Origin: Comamonadaceae bacterium
Lineage (GTDB): Bacteria > Pseudomonadota > Gammaproteobacteria > Burkholderiales > Burkholderiaceae
DNA length: 18,845 nucleotides
Reading direction: 5' to 3'
Assembly (NCBI GenBank): GCA_947505995.1
Contig: CANNNB010000016.1
Span: forward strand, 1-18,845
In this document: positions 1 to 9,217 of the stretch, piece by piece
Numbering within the stretch: the first letter of the stretch is position 1
How the letters are laid out: the number at the start of each line of letters is the position of its first letter
The notes under the pieces: generated by a model
What the model was told of the DNA's origin: nothing
The model's database searches: none
Seen by the model: only the letters and a program-made list of their open reading frames with translations
Made by a program: the position numbers and the translations under genes

Positions 1-1311
1 CTTCATCAAACTTCTGTCAGCATAGTTCAGACCTGGTTTGAGAACTGTTTCGGCCAAGTTGGTGCCGTTGTAGCCAGTCCATGACAAAGTGTCCGTTCTG
101 CCTGTGGTGTTGCCATTGCCAGGCAAGCCAGCAGTGGTCTCATAGCGAGAGCTTTGACGGAAAACTTTTGACTGCGCAACGTCTGCAGTTGCACGCCAAT
201 CGCCAACCTTCATTTTGGTATTCCAACCAAAAGAATCAAGCGAATCTTCGCCAGCTTCCATGTGGTTGCGAATCACGCCCTTGAACTTATCGATGGTGCC
301 GCTGGTTGCAAAGCCAGCTGAGTTGATCACAGCATTGGTCAAAGTACCTGCTGGGTCATATTTACCTTGGTCACCAGTGGCGCCTTCAATACCCGTTTTC
401 TTCAGACCAAACTTTCCCTTTGAAGAGAAGACGTCCAAAACTGTTTCAAAGTCTTTATTTGGCTTGTACTGAATAACAGCCATCAAACCTTCGCGGTCAG
501 AAGTACTTTGCTCAGTGTCTGCGCCAAAGCCGCCAAAAATCTTGACGTTTCTACCTTGGTAAGGGACATCAATGTTCCATCCACCCCAGGTGTTGAACTT
601 AAGTTGCTCAGCACCAGCATCTTTCATCTTGGTGAAGCCCAAAGCGATACCCAAAGTGCGGTCTGCAAATTGGTCAACGTAAGAGAAGGATTGGCGATCG
701 CCTTTGCCTTCGCCTGCGCCAGAGTCAATGCCTGAACGCTGTGAGCGAATGTTGGCAGAGAGTGTGCGCTTGCTGAAATCCAAAGGACGCACAGTGCGCA
801 GATCGATGGTGGAAGCCAAACCTTGGCCAACCAAAGAAGCTTCTGGCGTCTTGTGAATCACGATAGAGCCGAGCAATTCTGCGGGGAATTGATCAAACTC
901 AACGCCGCGGCTATCGCCGGTCGACGCTTGTTCGCGACCATTCAGCAACGCGCCGTTGAAGTCTGGCGACATTCCGCGAACGCTCACAGATGATGCGCGA
1001 CCAGTTGACTTGTTGCGCTGTGAAGTGACGCCAGGCAAGCGGGACACAGATTCAGCAACAGTAGAGTCGGGCAACTTACCAATGTCTTCAGCAGAAAGGG
1101 CTTCAACGATGCCGTCCGCATTGCGTTTGGTTGCAATAGCGCTTTCAATCGATGCGCGAATACCTGTCACCACCACTTCGGCACTGGCTTGCTGAGCATG
1201 CGCTGCGCCTGCAACGCTGATCAGCAAGACAGCGCAGCCGGCAGCGACTGGGCTTACTGCGAATCCGCGTTGTCTCTCCACTTTGCGAAATTTTTGATTT
1301 GTTTGTGTCAT
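1..1311 (-). CDS. TonB-dependent receptor, N-terminal part (cut by left edge)
   Basis: Outer-membrane gated channel that imports a bound ligand using TonB/ExbBD energy. The reading frame is open from the ATG at 1311 down to base 1, giving 437 residues without a stop, about half of a normal receptor. Residues 1-39 are a signal peptide: basic start, hydrophobic core near 22-36, AHA before the predicted cut. EVVVTGIRAS just after it is the TonB-box-like start of the plug. The plug (about 60-175) carries ALSAEDIGKLPDSTVAESVS, RLPGV, SVRGM and LLNGRE. That layout matches the Xanthomonas/Caulobacter-type receptors often tied to oligosaccharide uptake. A Shine-Dalgarno-like AAGG lies at 1320-1323 on the complement. 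A LacI-type operator is upstream and a LacI gene is nearby, so a sugar ligand is inferred; the actual substrate is not visible. Confidence 0.93.
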   Translation of the reverse strand, partial: MTQTNQKFRKVERQRGFAVSPVAAGCAVLLISVAGAAHAQQASAEVVVTGIRASIESAIATKRNADGIVEALSAEDIGKLPDSTVAESVSRLPGVTSQRNKSTGRASSVSVRGMSPDFNGALLNGREQASTGDSRGVEFDQFPAELLGSIVIHKTPEASLVGQGLASTIDLRTVRPLDFSKRTLSANIRSQRSGIDSGAGEGKGDRQSFSYVDQFADRTLGIALGFTKMKDAGAEQLKFNTWGGWNIDVPYQGRNVKIFGGFGADTEQSTSDREGLMAVIQYKPNKDFETVLDVFSSKGKFGLKKTGIEGATGDQGKYDPAGTLTNAVINSAGFATSGTIDKFKGVIRNHMEAGEDSLDSFGWNTKMKVGDWRATADVAQSKVFRQSSRYETTAGLPGNGNTTGRTDTLSWTGYNGTNLAETVLKPGLNYADRSLMK

Positions 1312-1364
1312 TCTTTTGACCTTAATTGAGAAATAAAAGAGGTGTGCCACCCTTGGAAACTTCA

Positions 1365-1378
1365 TGTAAACGATTGCA
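1365..1378. promoter_or_regulatory. Putative LacI-family operator upstream of the TonB receptor
   Basis: TGTAAACGATTGCA is an imperfect palindrome centred on CG; 5 of 7 positions agree between the half-sites, and the central CG is typical of LacI-family operators. It lies in the divergent gap between the receptor (minus) and the TPR gene (plus), 54 bases before the receptor ATG. A weak minus-strand -10-like stretch (TACACAAT, complement of 1386-1393) would place transcription start at about the operator edge, so bound protein would block the receptor promoter. A LacI-family gene lies about 1.5 kb away. The rest of the 286-bp gap is AT-rich and I see no gene in it. Confidence 0.55.
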
Positions 1379-1597
1379 CAGGGGTATTGTGTAGTAAAAC
1401 TAGATCAGGTTTCACTTCGGAAAAACCCTAAGTGTTGTAGAAATAAAATCGTTCAAAATTGAATACTTTTAAATTCACTATTGCAAGGTGCAAGTTTTCG
1501 GAACACTCAAAAATAGAGGAAAATCTGACTTTCTTGTACCAAAATTACAGCAAGCCATTTGTACATCGTTTTCACACCGCATTTTTCAGCCTAAGCC

Positions 1598-2860
1598 ATG
1601 CCCTCTAGCCTTCTCATTTTTTCTTTTTTCAATTCGTTCACAAGCAGACACAAGAATCTGTGTACTTTGTGGATCAGTGCCATGTTGTTGCTGGGGTTGG
1701 CGCAAAGTGCCAATGCACAGGTGGTCGTGCAGTCCGAAGTCACCAAATCATTTCAGGCGGCTCAAGAAGCCCTGAGAGCAGGTCAAGCAGAAACTGCCAT
1801 CACCCTTGCACAACAAACCCTTTTGATACCTGGCATCACCGCGCTCGAAAAACCGCTCGTTCAACGTACCCTGGCCATTGCAGCCTTGGAGGTCAAAAAT
1901 TTTATTTTGGCGGCAAGCACCCTAGAAGATTTGATTCAAGAAATGCCCGAGGGCACGCCTGTAGAACAAAAACTTCCGCTCATTGAGTCTCTTTTAAACG
2001 CAAGCCAACAGGCCAAAGATTTACCCAAGCTTGTCAATTGGGCACGAATTTATTTGAAATTAGAGGGCGACAACCCTTCTGTGCGACCCGTGCTCATTCA
2101 AACGCTGTCAGTCTTGAACAGACATGACGAGGTGGTTCAAGAAGTCAAAGAAAAAATCCGTTTGGATGAATTAGCCAAGCTTAAAACGCCAGAGAATGAC
2201 TTGCGCCTTTTGGCTTTCAGTCAGCGCCAAATGAAAGACAATGAGGCTTACAACACTACCCTCAAAATATTGCTCCAAAACTACCCAAGCAAAGCTTACT
2301 GGTCAGAAGTAATTGCACGCTTGGTGCGCCAAGCCAATTTCAATCTACGCTTCGAATTAGACCTGTACCGCATTTTGGAGGTCACCGGCAACTTGGTCGA
2401 TACATCTGAATACATCGACATGGCCACTTTGGCACTCAAGGCAGGGTTGCCTGCTGAAGCAGCCAGAGTGGTAGAGCTTGCCTATGCAGCTGGCGCCATG
2501 GGCAAAGGCAAAGATGCTGCCGATCATCAAAAGTTTCGACAGCAAATTCAATTGGATGTCAAAGAGGATGAAAAAACTTTGCCAGCACTAGAGAAGTCAG
2601 CCAAAGACGCCAATACCTTGGCCAGTTTGGCCAAGGTCTATGCCTCTCAACAAAAATGGGATCAATCTCAGGCTCTCTACAGCAAAGCATTGGCCATGGG
2701 CGGCTTAAGACGCGAAGCCGAAACACGCCTGCACGCTGGTATTGCTTTGCACAAATCGGGTCAAAAAGCAGAGGCTGTCAAAATGTGGGACAGCATTCAG
2801 GGGGAAGTCACCGCAGTTGATTTGGCCCAGTTGTGGAAAACTTGGCAGGGTCAAAATTGA
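1598..2860 (+). CDS. Exported TPR protein, TonB-system-associated type
   Basis: A 420-residue protein with an N-terminal export signal (hydrophobic stretch about 22-36, ending AQSANA before QV) and helical repeats over the rest. Clear TPR-like units are near 47-75, around 335-365 (SLAKVYASQQKWDQSQALYS) and 370-400. The middle part, with NYPSKAYW and a later AGLPAEAARVVELAY segment, resembles TPR proteins found in TonB/ExbB operons of gamma-proteobacteria; I recognise this from family memory only. The frame has a stop 6 bases before the ATG at 1598, so that is the earliest start. The next ATG (1682) would remove the basic residues before the hydrophobic core. No clear ribosome site is visible. 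It is divergent from the receptor and 54 bp ahead of the LacI gene, so probably co-transcribed with it. A role supporting TonB-dependent uptake in the periplasm is inferred. Confidence 0.8.
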   Translation: MPSSLLIFSFFNSFTSRHKNLCTLWISAMLLLGLAQSANAQVVVQSEVTKSFQAAQEALRAGQAETAITLAQQTLLIPGITALEKPLVQRTLAIAALEVKNFILAASTLEDLIQEMPEGTPVEQKLPLIESLLNASQQAKDLPKLVNWARIYLKLEGDNPSVRPVLIQTLSVLNRHDEVVQEVKEKIRLDELAKLKTPENDLRLLAFSQRQMKDNEAYNTTLKILLQNYPSKAYWSEVIARLVRQANFNLRFELDLYRILEVTGNLVDTSEYIDMATLALKAGLPAEAARVVELAYAAGAMGKGKDAADHQKFRQQIQLDVKEDEKTLPALEKSAKDANTLASLAKVYASQQKWDQSQALYSKALAMGGLRREAETRLHAGIALHKSGQKAEAVKMWDSIQGEVTAVDLAQLWKTWQGQN

Positions 2861-2914
2861 AACCTCTCAAGCCTTTTGTGCCTCTCCAACGTCTAACTTG
2901 GCATTGAAGTTCAC

Positions 2915-3925
2915 ATGCTCGACAAACGCAAACTTCAAATGGCAGACATTGCCAAATTGGCTGGTGTCTCAACAGCCACTGTTTCTCGCGCTCTTAACGG
3001 CAGCGAAGCCATTCGCCCTGAAACGCGCGAGCGCATTCAGGCTCTAGCGCAAGCGCATCAATACACAGTTCATGCTGGCGCCAAAAATTTGCGCAGCGGC
3101 GAAAACCGAACATTGGGCTTGGTCATTCCCTACCGACCCGATCTGCCCATGCAGTTGACCGACCCTTTCTTTTTGGCCATGTTGGGTCAATTGGCCGATG
3201 CCATGACAGCCGCACAATACGATTTGCTGCTGTCCCGCGTCGATGCCAATCATTTGGACGAATGCGCAGCGCTTTACGATTCTGGCCGCGTGGCGGGCAT
3301 GGTCATGGTGGGTCAGTGGGACCATCACGATCAGCTCAATGCCTTGGCCAAACGGCGTGTGCCTTTGGTGGTCTGGGGTGCCATGTTGCCCGACCAGTTG
3401 TATTGCAGCGTCGGCAGCGACAACTTCAGTGGGGGCTTCCAAGCTGCTTCACATTTGATCGAAAAAGGCTGTCGCCGCATTGCTTTTTTGGGTGACTTTA
3501 ATTCGGGTGAGGCCAAGTTTCGCTTTGATGGCTATTGCCAAGCCCTTCAAAAAAATGGCATTGCCGTACATCCAGAATTGTTCATTCAATCACCCTATAC
3601 ACCCCTAGAAGCGCAGCAAGCCATGCACGCCTTTTGCGAAAAGGGCATTCAAATCGATGGCTTGTTTGCGGCCAGTGATTTGATTGCCATCAATGCCATG
3701 GGTGTGCTTAACGCAAGAGGCTTTAAAGTGCCCGACGACATTGCCGTGGTGGGTTATGACGACGTTGACGCAGCTCGCCACAGCTTTCCACCGCTCAGCA
3801 CCGTTCGTCAATCGCTTGATTTGGCGTCGCGCGCGTTGCTCGAGTCGCTTCAAGAAGTGATGCGAGGCGGCAAACCAGCATCTCGCCAACTGAGCAGTGA
3901 GTTGGTTGTTCGCGCGTCGACTTAG
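2915..3925 (+). CDS. LacI-family transcriptional regulator
   Basis: A DNA-binding repressor of 336 residues, normal length for the family. The N-terminal helix-turn-helix with hinge is at residues 9-65 (IAKLAGVSTATVSRALNGS, then the RPETRERI helix). A periplasmic-binding-protein-like effector domain follows, with GLVIPYRPD near 69, SDNFSGGFQAASHLI near 168, RRIAFLGD, LFAASDLIAINAMG and VPDDIAVVGYDD near 275. The ATG at 2915 has GAAG 5-8 bases upstream; an in-frame ATG at 2939 would remove the first 8 residues, just ahead of the HTH. It follows the TPR gene by 54 bp and likely controls the receptor through the site at 1365-1378. The effector is probably a sugar or sugar derivative, but cannot be named. 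Its TAG stop overlaps the stop of the convergent helicase gene. Confidence 0.93.
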   Translation: MLDKRKLQMADIAKLAGVSTATVSRALNGSEAIRPETRERIQALAQAHQYTVHAGAKNLRSGENRTLGLVIPYRPDLPMQLTDPFFLAMLGQLADAMTAAQYDLLLSRVDANHLDECAALYDSGRVAGMVMVGQWDHHDQLNALAKRRVPLVVWGAMLPDQLYCSVGSDNFSGGFQAASHLIEKGCRRIAFLGDFNSGEAKFRFDGYCQALQKNGIAVHPELFIQSPYTPLEAQQAMHAFCEKGIQIDGLFAASDLIAINAMGVLNARGFKVPDDIAVVGYDDVDAARHSFPPLSTVRQSLDLASRALLESLQEVMRGGKPASRQLSSELVVRAST

Positions 3926-6027
3926 TCTTTTTGATTCGCATTAGAAGCTGCCGCTTTGAGCGCAAACTCTGCACGCAGTGCGCGCAGTTTTGCTCGAGGG
4001 TCTTCTTTGATGGTGTTTTTGTCTAACGCCATCTCTTGAATAAATCGGCTAGGCAACGCGGCAATGGTTTCACGCCCTTTCTTGCGACGCTTGGTCCAAC
4101 TCACCGCCAAAGTTTTTTGTGCGCGTGTAATGCCCACATACATCAAACGCCGCTCTTCTTGCAGCCTGCTCAGCTGACCCTCAGCATGCACTTGTGCATT
4201 GATGGATTCTTTGTTGTCTTCGTCCATTTTGAAAGGCAGCAAACCTTCGTTGACGCCAACCAACATCACATGTGGCCACTCCAAACCTTTGGCTGCGTGC
4301 AGCGTCGACAAGGTCACCACATTGGGGTCTTGCTCGCGTTCATTCAAAGTGGACAACAAAGAAATGGTTTGCGCAACTTCAAGCAATGACTTGGTTTCGG
4401 AAGCGATGCTGACGCCTGCAGCGTCGTCGATGGTTCCGCCGCATCGCCCCGACATCCAATCGCAAAATTCCAAGACATGGGTCCAGCGCACAGCCGCGAC
4501 TTTCTCGTTGTCTTCCCCATCGTACAAATGTTTTTCGTAGCCAATTTCTTTGAGCCACTGCAACAAAAAAGCTTTGGCATCTTCGGCACCATGTGTGCGT
4601 TTGGCACGGTATTCCAAGTCGTTCAGGTAGCGGCCAAACTCATGCAAGCTGCCAACGGCACGGGCCGACAGCCTGCTGCCCAAGCTGTTGGAAAATAAGG
4701 CTTCAAACAAACTCAGTTTGTACTGACTGGCCAAAGTGCCAAGTCCTGCCAAGGTTTGGTGTCCAATGCCGCGCTTCGGACTGGTCACGGCGCGCAAGAA
4801 AGCGGGGTCGTCGTCGTTGTTGACCCACAAGCGAAACCAAGCGCACAAGTCTTTGATTTCTGCACGGTCGAAAAAACTTTGACCGCCCGACACCTTGTAA
4901 GGAATTTGTGCACGCCGCAAAGCTTTTTCAAACGGCTTGGCCATGTGATTGGCGCGGTACAAAATGGCAAACTCTTTGAAGTCTCGGTATTGAACGCCAC
5001 CTGCGCTGGTGGCAGTGCCCGCACGCAATGATTGAATGCGCGCAATCATGCGGTCAGCTTCGTGTTCTTCGTTGTCGGCATCGACCACACGCACCGGTTC
5101 ACCCTCGCCCAATTCCGAAAAAAGCGTCTTGGGGTAGAGCTTGGGGTTGGGCTCAATCACATTGTTGGCTGCCCGCAAAATGGCGCTGGTAGAGCGGTAG
5201 TTTTGTTCTAACTTCACCAGCTTCAATTGTGGAAAATCTTGAGGCAAACGTTTTAAGTTGTCTAAGGTGGCGCCGCGCCAACCATAAATCGATTGGTCAT
5301 CGTCGCCCACTGCCGTAAAGCGAGCGCGCTCACCCACCAAGTGTTTGAGCACTTCGTATTGGGTGGCATTGGTATCTTGGTATTCGTCTACCAGCACATG
5401 GCCCATGGCTGCTTGCCAGCGTTCACGCACGTCAGGAAATTGCGCCAATAACTTTAAAGGCAATCCAATCAAGTCGTCAAAATCGACGCTTTGATAGGCG
5501 GACAATCGCTCTTCGTAGCGGCCCATGATGCGCGCAGCCACCCGCTCGTTTTCATTTTTGGCAATGACCTCGGCTTGCGCGCTGCTCAGGCCCGCATTTT
5601 TCCAAGCGCTGATGGTCCATTGCCATTGCCTTGCTGTGTTGGCATCGGTGGTGCCACCGCAGTCTTTCAAGATGCTCACCACATCGTCGGCATCCAAAAT
5701 ACTGAACTGAGGTTTCAAACCCAGCACATGACCGTCTTGCCGCATCATGCGCACACCCAAGGCATGAAAGGTGCAAATCATGACCTCTTGAGCGCCCTTG
5801 CCAATGAGTTTGCGCGCACGATCGCGCATTTCACTGGCGGCTTTGTTGGTGAATGTGATGGCGGCAATGCGCTTGGGTTCAAGGCCCACTTCAATCAGTC
5901 GCGCAATTTTTTGCGTAATCACGCGCGTCTTGCCCGAGCCAGCGCCCGCCAGAACAAGGCAAGGGCCTTTGACGTAATTGACGGCTTCAAGTTGAGCCGA
6001 ATTCATTCCAGAGGAGGGGGTGGACAT
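3922..6027 (-). CDS. rep: ATP-dependent DNA helicase Rep (UvrD/Rep superfamily 1)
   Basis: 3'-to-5' DNA helicase that helps replication forks pass bound proteins and restart. All SF1A motifs are present (numbering from the ATG at 6027): Q motif NSAQLEAV near 9-16, Walker A AGAGSGKT 27-34, motif Ia ITFTNKAASEM, motif II VDEYQDTN near 213-220, motif III GDDDQSIYGWRGA 241-253, QNYRST 275-280, motif V TLSTLHAAKGLEWPHV and motif VI RRLMYVGITRAQKTL. The start of the ATPase region (AVNYVKGPCLVLAGAGSGKT) is closer to Rep than to UvrD. Length is 701 residues, against 673 for E. coli Rep. The frame opens at an ATG at 6084, but the extra 19 residues do not look like Rep and would shrink the divergent promoter gap to 62 bp; ATG 6006 is also possible. 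No strong ribosome site is seen at any of them. Confidence 0.92.
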   Translation of the reverse strand: MSTPSSGMNSAQLEAVNYVKGPCLVLAGAGSGKTRVITQKIARLIEVGLEPKRIAAITFTNKAASEMRDRARKLIGKGAQEVMICTFHALGVRMMRQDGHVLGLKPQFSILDADDVVSILKDCGGTTDANTARQWQWTISAWKNAGLSSAQAEVIAKNENERVAARIMGRYEERLSAYQSVDFDDLIGLPLKLLAQFPDVRERWQAAMGHVLVDEYQDTNATQYEVLKHLVGERARFTAVGDDDQSIYGWRGATLDNLKRLPQDFPQLKLVKLEQNYRSTSAILRAANNVIEPNPKLYPKTLFSELGEGEPVRVVDADNEEHEADRMIARIQSLRAGTATSAGGVQYRDFKEFAILYRANHMAKPFEKALRRAQIPYKVSGGQSFFDRAEIKDLCAWFRLWVNNDDDPAFLRAVTSPKRGIGHQTLAGLGTLASQYKLSLFEALFSNSLGSRLSARAVGSLHEFGRYLNDLEYRAKRTHGAEDAKAFLLQWLKEIGYEKHLYDGEDNEKVAAVRWTHVLEFCDWMSGRCGGTIDDAAGVSIASETKSLLEVAQTISLLSTLNEREQDPNVVTLSTLHAAKGLEWPHVMLVGVNEGLLPFKMDEDNKESINAQVHAEGQLSRLQEERRLMYVGITRAQKTLAVSWTKRRKKGRETIAALPSRFIQEMALDKNTIKEDPRAKLRALRAEFALKAAASNANQKD

Positions 6028-6146
6028 GCGAAAAAAATTAGGAAGGCCAACATGCAATGCAGATTCGGCCATCTGATGGATCATAGCGGGCTATCGCTGG
6101 CTATGCCGTGCGAAAGAGTGCCAAATTCCAAGGCACAATGTGAACC

Positions 6147-7112
6147 ATGCTAGATGTCTTGCGCGTCACCTTTCCTTTCTTTGCTTTGGTTCTTTGTGGT
6201 TATTGGGCGGCGCGTCGCCACCTGTTGCCCTTTGAAGCCATTCCTGGCCTGAACGGCTTTGTGCTGTACTTTGCCTTGCCTTGCATGCTGTTTCGATTTG
6301 GTGCCAACACGCCCATTGCACAACTCCTAGATGCGGGCGCTTTCTTCATGTACTTGTTTTGCGCTTTGGTCATGGTGGCCTTTTTGGTGGCCGTTTCATT
6401 GAACAAACGCATTGGCTGGAACGACGCAGCCTTCGGTGCATTGGTCGGGGCCTTTCCCAACACCGGCTTCATGGGCGTTCCTTTGTTGGTGGCCTTGTTA
6501 GGTTCTGCGGCAGCAGGCCCTGCCATTGTCACCATCGTCATCGACATGGTCATCACCACCTCGCTTTGCATTGCATTGTCTCGCTTGGATGGCGCAGGCG
6601 AGCAAGGCTTTAGCCAAGCCGCTAAAAATGCATTGTTGGGCGTGGTTAAAAACCCCTTGCCTTGGGCCATTTTGCTGGGCACACTTTTTTCTGCGTTTCA
6701 AATTGAGTTGCCAGGACCCGTCGAAAAAACGCTGTCTTTGCTGGGCGATGCCGCGTCACCCGTTGCACTGTTCACCATTGGCGCGGTGTTGGCGCGCTCG
6801 CAAAAAATTGCACACCACGAACAGCACGGCCCCCTCACTTGGCAAGACTATGTGCCCATAGCGCTGATCAAATTGTTCTTGCACCCTGTCTTGGTCTTGG
6901 CGGTTGGTTTGGCCGCTATTTCAATGGGCGTGCCCATTGATGCATTTGCCCTCAAAGTGATGGTGCTGGTGGCGGCTTTGCCCAGCGCCAGCAATGTGGC
7001 CATGTTGTCAGAAAGATTTGGCGCAGACAATGGCCGCATTGCCAGAATTATTTTGCTCTCTACGGCTGCTGCCTTTCTCACCTTCTCGGGCGCGGTGGCA
7101 TTGCTTCAATAA
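6147..7112 (+). CDS. AEC-family permease (auxin efflux carrier / malonate-type)
   Basis: An inner-membrane transporter of 321 residues with about ten hydrophobic segments, the usual AEC (Mem_trans) length and layout. Family signatures include LNGFVLYFALPCMLFRFGAN near 35-54, GALVGAFPNTGFMGVPLL near 97-114, the NPLPWAILLG start of the second half near 170, and VLVAALPSASNVAMLSERFG near 272-291. The two halves are separated by a cytoplasmic linker around 145-165. Members export or import small organic acids such as malonate or malate; the substrate here cannot be read. It is divergent from rep across about 119 bp and convergent with priA across 5 bp. No strong Shine-Dalgarno is present; AAGG lies 13-16 bases before the ATG, which is far. 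Confidence 0.9.
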   Translation: MLDVLRVTFPFFALVLCGYWAARRHLLPFEAIPGLNGFVLYFALPCMLFRFGANTPIAQLLDAGAFFMYLFCALVMVAFLVAVSLNKRIGWNDAAFGALVGAFPNTGFMGVPLLVALLGSAAAGPAIVTIVIDMVITTSLCIALSRLDGAGEQGFSQAAKNALLGVVKNPLPWAILLGTLFSAFQIELPGPVEKTLSLLGDAASPVALFTIGAVLARSQKIAHHEQHGPLTWQDYVPIALIKLFLHPVLVLAVGLAAISMGVPIDAFALKVMVLVAALPSASNVAMLSERFGADNGRIARIILLSTAAAFLTFSGAVALLQ

Positions 7113-7117
7113 TGGCT

Positions 7118-9217
7118 TTAAATGGCCAGTGGATCGACATCCACCAACCAGCGAATCAGGCCTTTGTGTTCTGGCGCCGAGCGCGATGCATGCAGCTGTT
7201 CTTGCAACAATTCAAGCACCCTGTGTAGCGCTTTTCTGGAAGAGCTTTCAATCAGCATTTGAGCGCGTTCAACATTGGCCACTCGCTGAATGCTCATGGG
7301 CACGGCAGGATACACACTCACTTCGGCCAATGCCGATGCGTCATTGGCACTGAAGCCCTCAAGTGATTGCAACTGCGCATTGGCGTGGTTTAAAAATGCC
7401 TGTGCAACAGCTTGCGCGCGCGCGTCACTTCGAATCAAGGCTTGGTAAGTACTGGGTGGTAGGCCCGCTTCCAAACGCTCTTTCAATTGTTGCTCTGCAA
7501 ATGCAGGGTAGTCGTGTTTTTTAAGTGCCTCAAACAAGGGGTGACTGGGGTGAAAAGTTTGCACCCACATTTCACTGCTGGCACTTTGGGCCGCATCGCG
7601 GCCCGCTCTGCCGCCGGCTTGCATGAGCAACGCAAACAAACGCTCTGGCGCTCTGAAATCGCTTGAGAACAATGCGCCATCAGGATTGACGGCGGCCACC
7701 AAAGTGATGCGCCGAAAGTCGTGCCCTTTGGCAATCATTTGCGTGCCCACCAACACATCGACTTCACCGCTGTGCACGCCCGCCAATTGGGCTTCTAGCG
7801 AGCCCTTCAACTTGGTGCTGTCCGCATCAATGCGCATGACCTTCACGGGCTCACCATTGGGCCGTTTGACGTCCACCAACAGTTCGGCCAAGTGTTCCTC
7901 AAGCTGCTCTGTGCCACGTCCCATGGGCGCAATGTCGGCATTGCCACAAGCAGGACAAGCGCGGGGCACACGCTCGGTAAAGCCGCAGTGGTGGCAGCGC
8001 AAGGTGCGATCAATTTTGTGAAAAACCCGAAACGCACTGCAATGTGAGCATTCACTTTTCCAGCCGCAATCTGCACAATGCAACACGGGTGCATAGCCGC
8101 GTCGGTTTAGCAGCAACATGCTTTGCTCGCCCTTGGCCACACGCTCTTGAATGGCCGCCATCAAAGGCGCAGACAAAACTGTTTTGCGCGGTTGATGGTT
8201 CATGTCAACGCGGCGCACAAAAGGCAGTTGACCTGCGCCAATGCGTGCGGGCATGGGCAATCTTAAATAGCGCCCGCCTTCTGCCGCGGGCCTGCTGTGA
8301 TGCCAGCTTTCTAAAGAGGGCGTGGCCGAACCCAAGACCACCTTGGCGCCTTCAAGCCGCGCTCTGTAAATGGCCAAATCGCGGGCGGAGTAACGCGCGC
8401 CTTCTTGTTGTTTGTAACTGGCATCGTGTTCTTCATCCACCACAATCCATTGCAAGTTTGGCATCGAGGCAAAGATGGCCATCCGAGTGCCCAGCACAAT
8501 GCGGGCGCTGCCTTGGTGTGCCGCCAGCCAGCTTTTCAGTCTTTGGGGACCGGTCATGCCACTGTGCATAGAGACCACCCCTGCATCGCCAAATCTGGCT
8601 TTCACGCGCGCTTCGAGTTGCGGTGTGAGGTTGATCTCGGGCACCATCATCAAGGCTTGCGCGTTGGGGTTTTCTGCCAAAGATCTGGCTACCGCTTGGA
8701 GGTAGACCTCTGTTTTGCCGCTGCCAGTGGCGCCATGCAGCAGGAAAGGACCGGGAGCTTGGTCCATTTGCGCTAAAACTTCCGTTTGCTGCGCAGTCAA
8801 TGGCCAGGGTGACTGCAGCGCAGTGGCCAAGGCCTCAGCCGTTGTGGGTTGTTTCTTCAAGCGCCTTGCCATTTGCACCGGCGTCAGGTCTCTGAGTTGG
8901 GGCGGCAAGGCGGCCATGGCCACTTCACCCAAAGCGCGTTGGTAATATTGCGCGGTGAACTGAACCAACTGCCGCCAGTGCGCGCTCAATGGCTCAATGC
9001 CTTCCAACACGGCAGTGACTTGACGCAAAGTGTGCGCACTCAGATGTTCGGGGGCCTGGGTGTGAACGCCCCAGACCACACCCAACACTTCTCTGCTGCC
9101 AAATGGCACTCGCACCAATTGACCCACCGACGCGGGCAGGTTGGTGACGTAGCTGAGCAAACCGCCCACTTGACTGTGTGCGGGTGCCGAAACTGCGACG
9201 TCAAGCCACTTTTGCAT
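7118..9217 (-). CDS. priA: Primosomal protein N' (PriA replication restart helicase)
   Basis: Recognises stalled forks and reloads the replicative helicase. Of the 699 residues (E. coli 732), 1-110 form the DNA 3'-end binding domain. The helicase follows: Walker A GATGSGKT 162-169, DEEH at 261-264, SATPS 297-301. A two-zinc domain has eight cysteines in four CxxC pairs (381/384, 390/393, 408/411, 421/424). The second RecA lobe follows, with GTQMIAKGHDF and QAGGRAGR. The ATG at 9217 has AAGG on the complement at 9224-9227, a good ribosome site. It lies downstream of hemE on the same strand, but separated from it by a terminator and 408 bp, so it is probably transcribed separately. Confidence 0.96.
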   Translation of the reverse strand: MQKWLDVAVSAPAHSQVGGLLSYVTNLPASVGQLVRVPFGSREVLGVVWGVHTQAPEHLSAHTLRQVTAVLEGIEPLSAHWRQLVQFTAQYYQRALGEVAMAALPPQLRDLTPVQMARRLKKQPTTAEALATALQSPWPLTAQQTEVLAQMDQAPGPFLLHGATGSGKTEVYLQAVARSLAENPNAQALMMVPEINLTPQLEARVKARFGDAGVVSMHSGMTGPQRLKSWLAAHQGSARIVLGTRMAIFASMPNLQWIVVDEEHDASYKQQEGARYSARDLAIYRARLEGAKVVLGSATPSLESWHHSRPAAEGGRYLRLPMPARIGAGQLPFVRRVDMNHQPRKTVLSAPLMAAIQERVAKGEQSMLLLNRRGYAPVLHCADCGWKSECSHCSAFRVFHKIDRTLRCHHCGFTERVPRACPACGNADIAPMGRGTEQLEEHLAELLVDVKRPNGEPVKVMRIDADSTKLKGSLEAQLAGVHSGEVDVLVGTQMIAKGHDFRRITLVAAVNPDGALFSSDFRAPERLFALLMQAGGRAGRDAAQSASSEMWVQTFHPSHPLFEALKKHDYPAFAEQQLKERLEAGLPPSTYQALIRSDARAQAVAQAFLNHANAQLQSLEGFSANDASALAEVSVYPAVPMSIQRVANVERAQMLIESSSRKALHRVLELLQEQLHASRSAPEHKGLIRWLVDVDPLAI

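Noticed and set aside
1488..1775. 95-codon plus-strand frame at the start of the TPR gene
   Set aside because: Different frame from the TPR gene and overlapping it, with no signal peptide or domain; the TPR frame is clearly the coding one.
6028..6084. 19-residue N-terminal extension of Rep from the ATG at 6084
   Set aside because: Rep proteins start close to the Q motif; the extension has no family likeness and would use up the divergent promoter region.
5491..6153. 220-codon plus-strand frame opposite rep
   Set aside because: Lies antisense to a well-conserved helicase with all motifs; its composition is the shadow of the rep codons.
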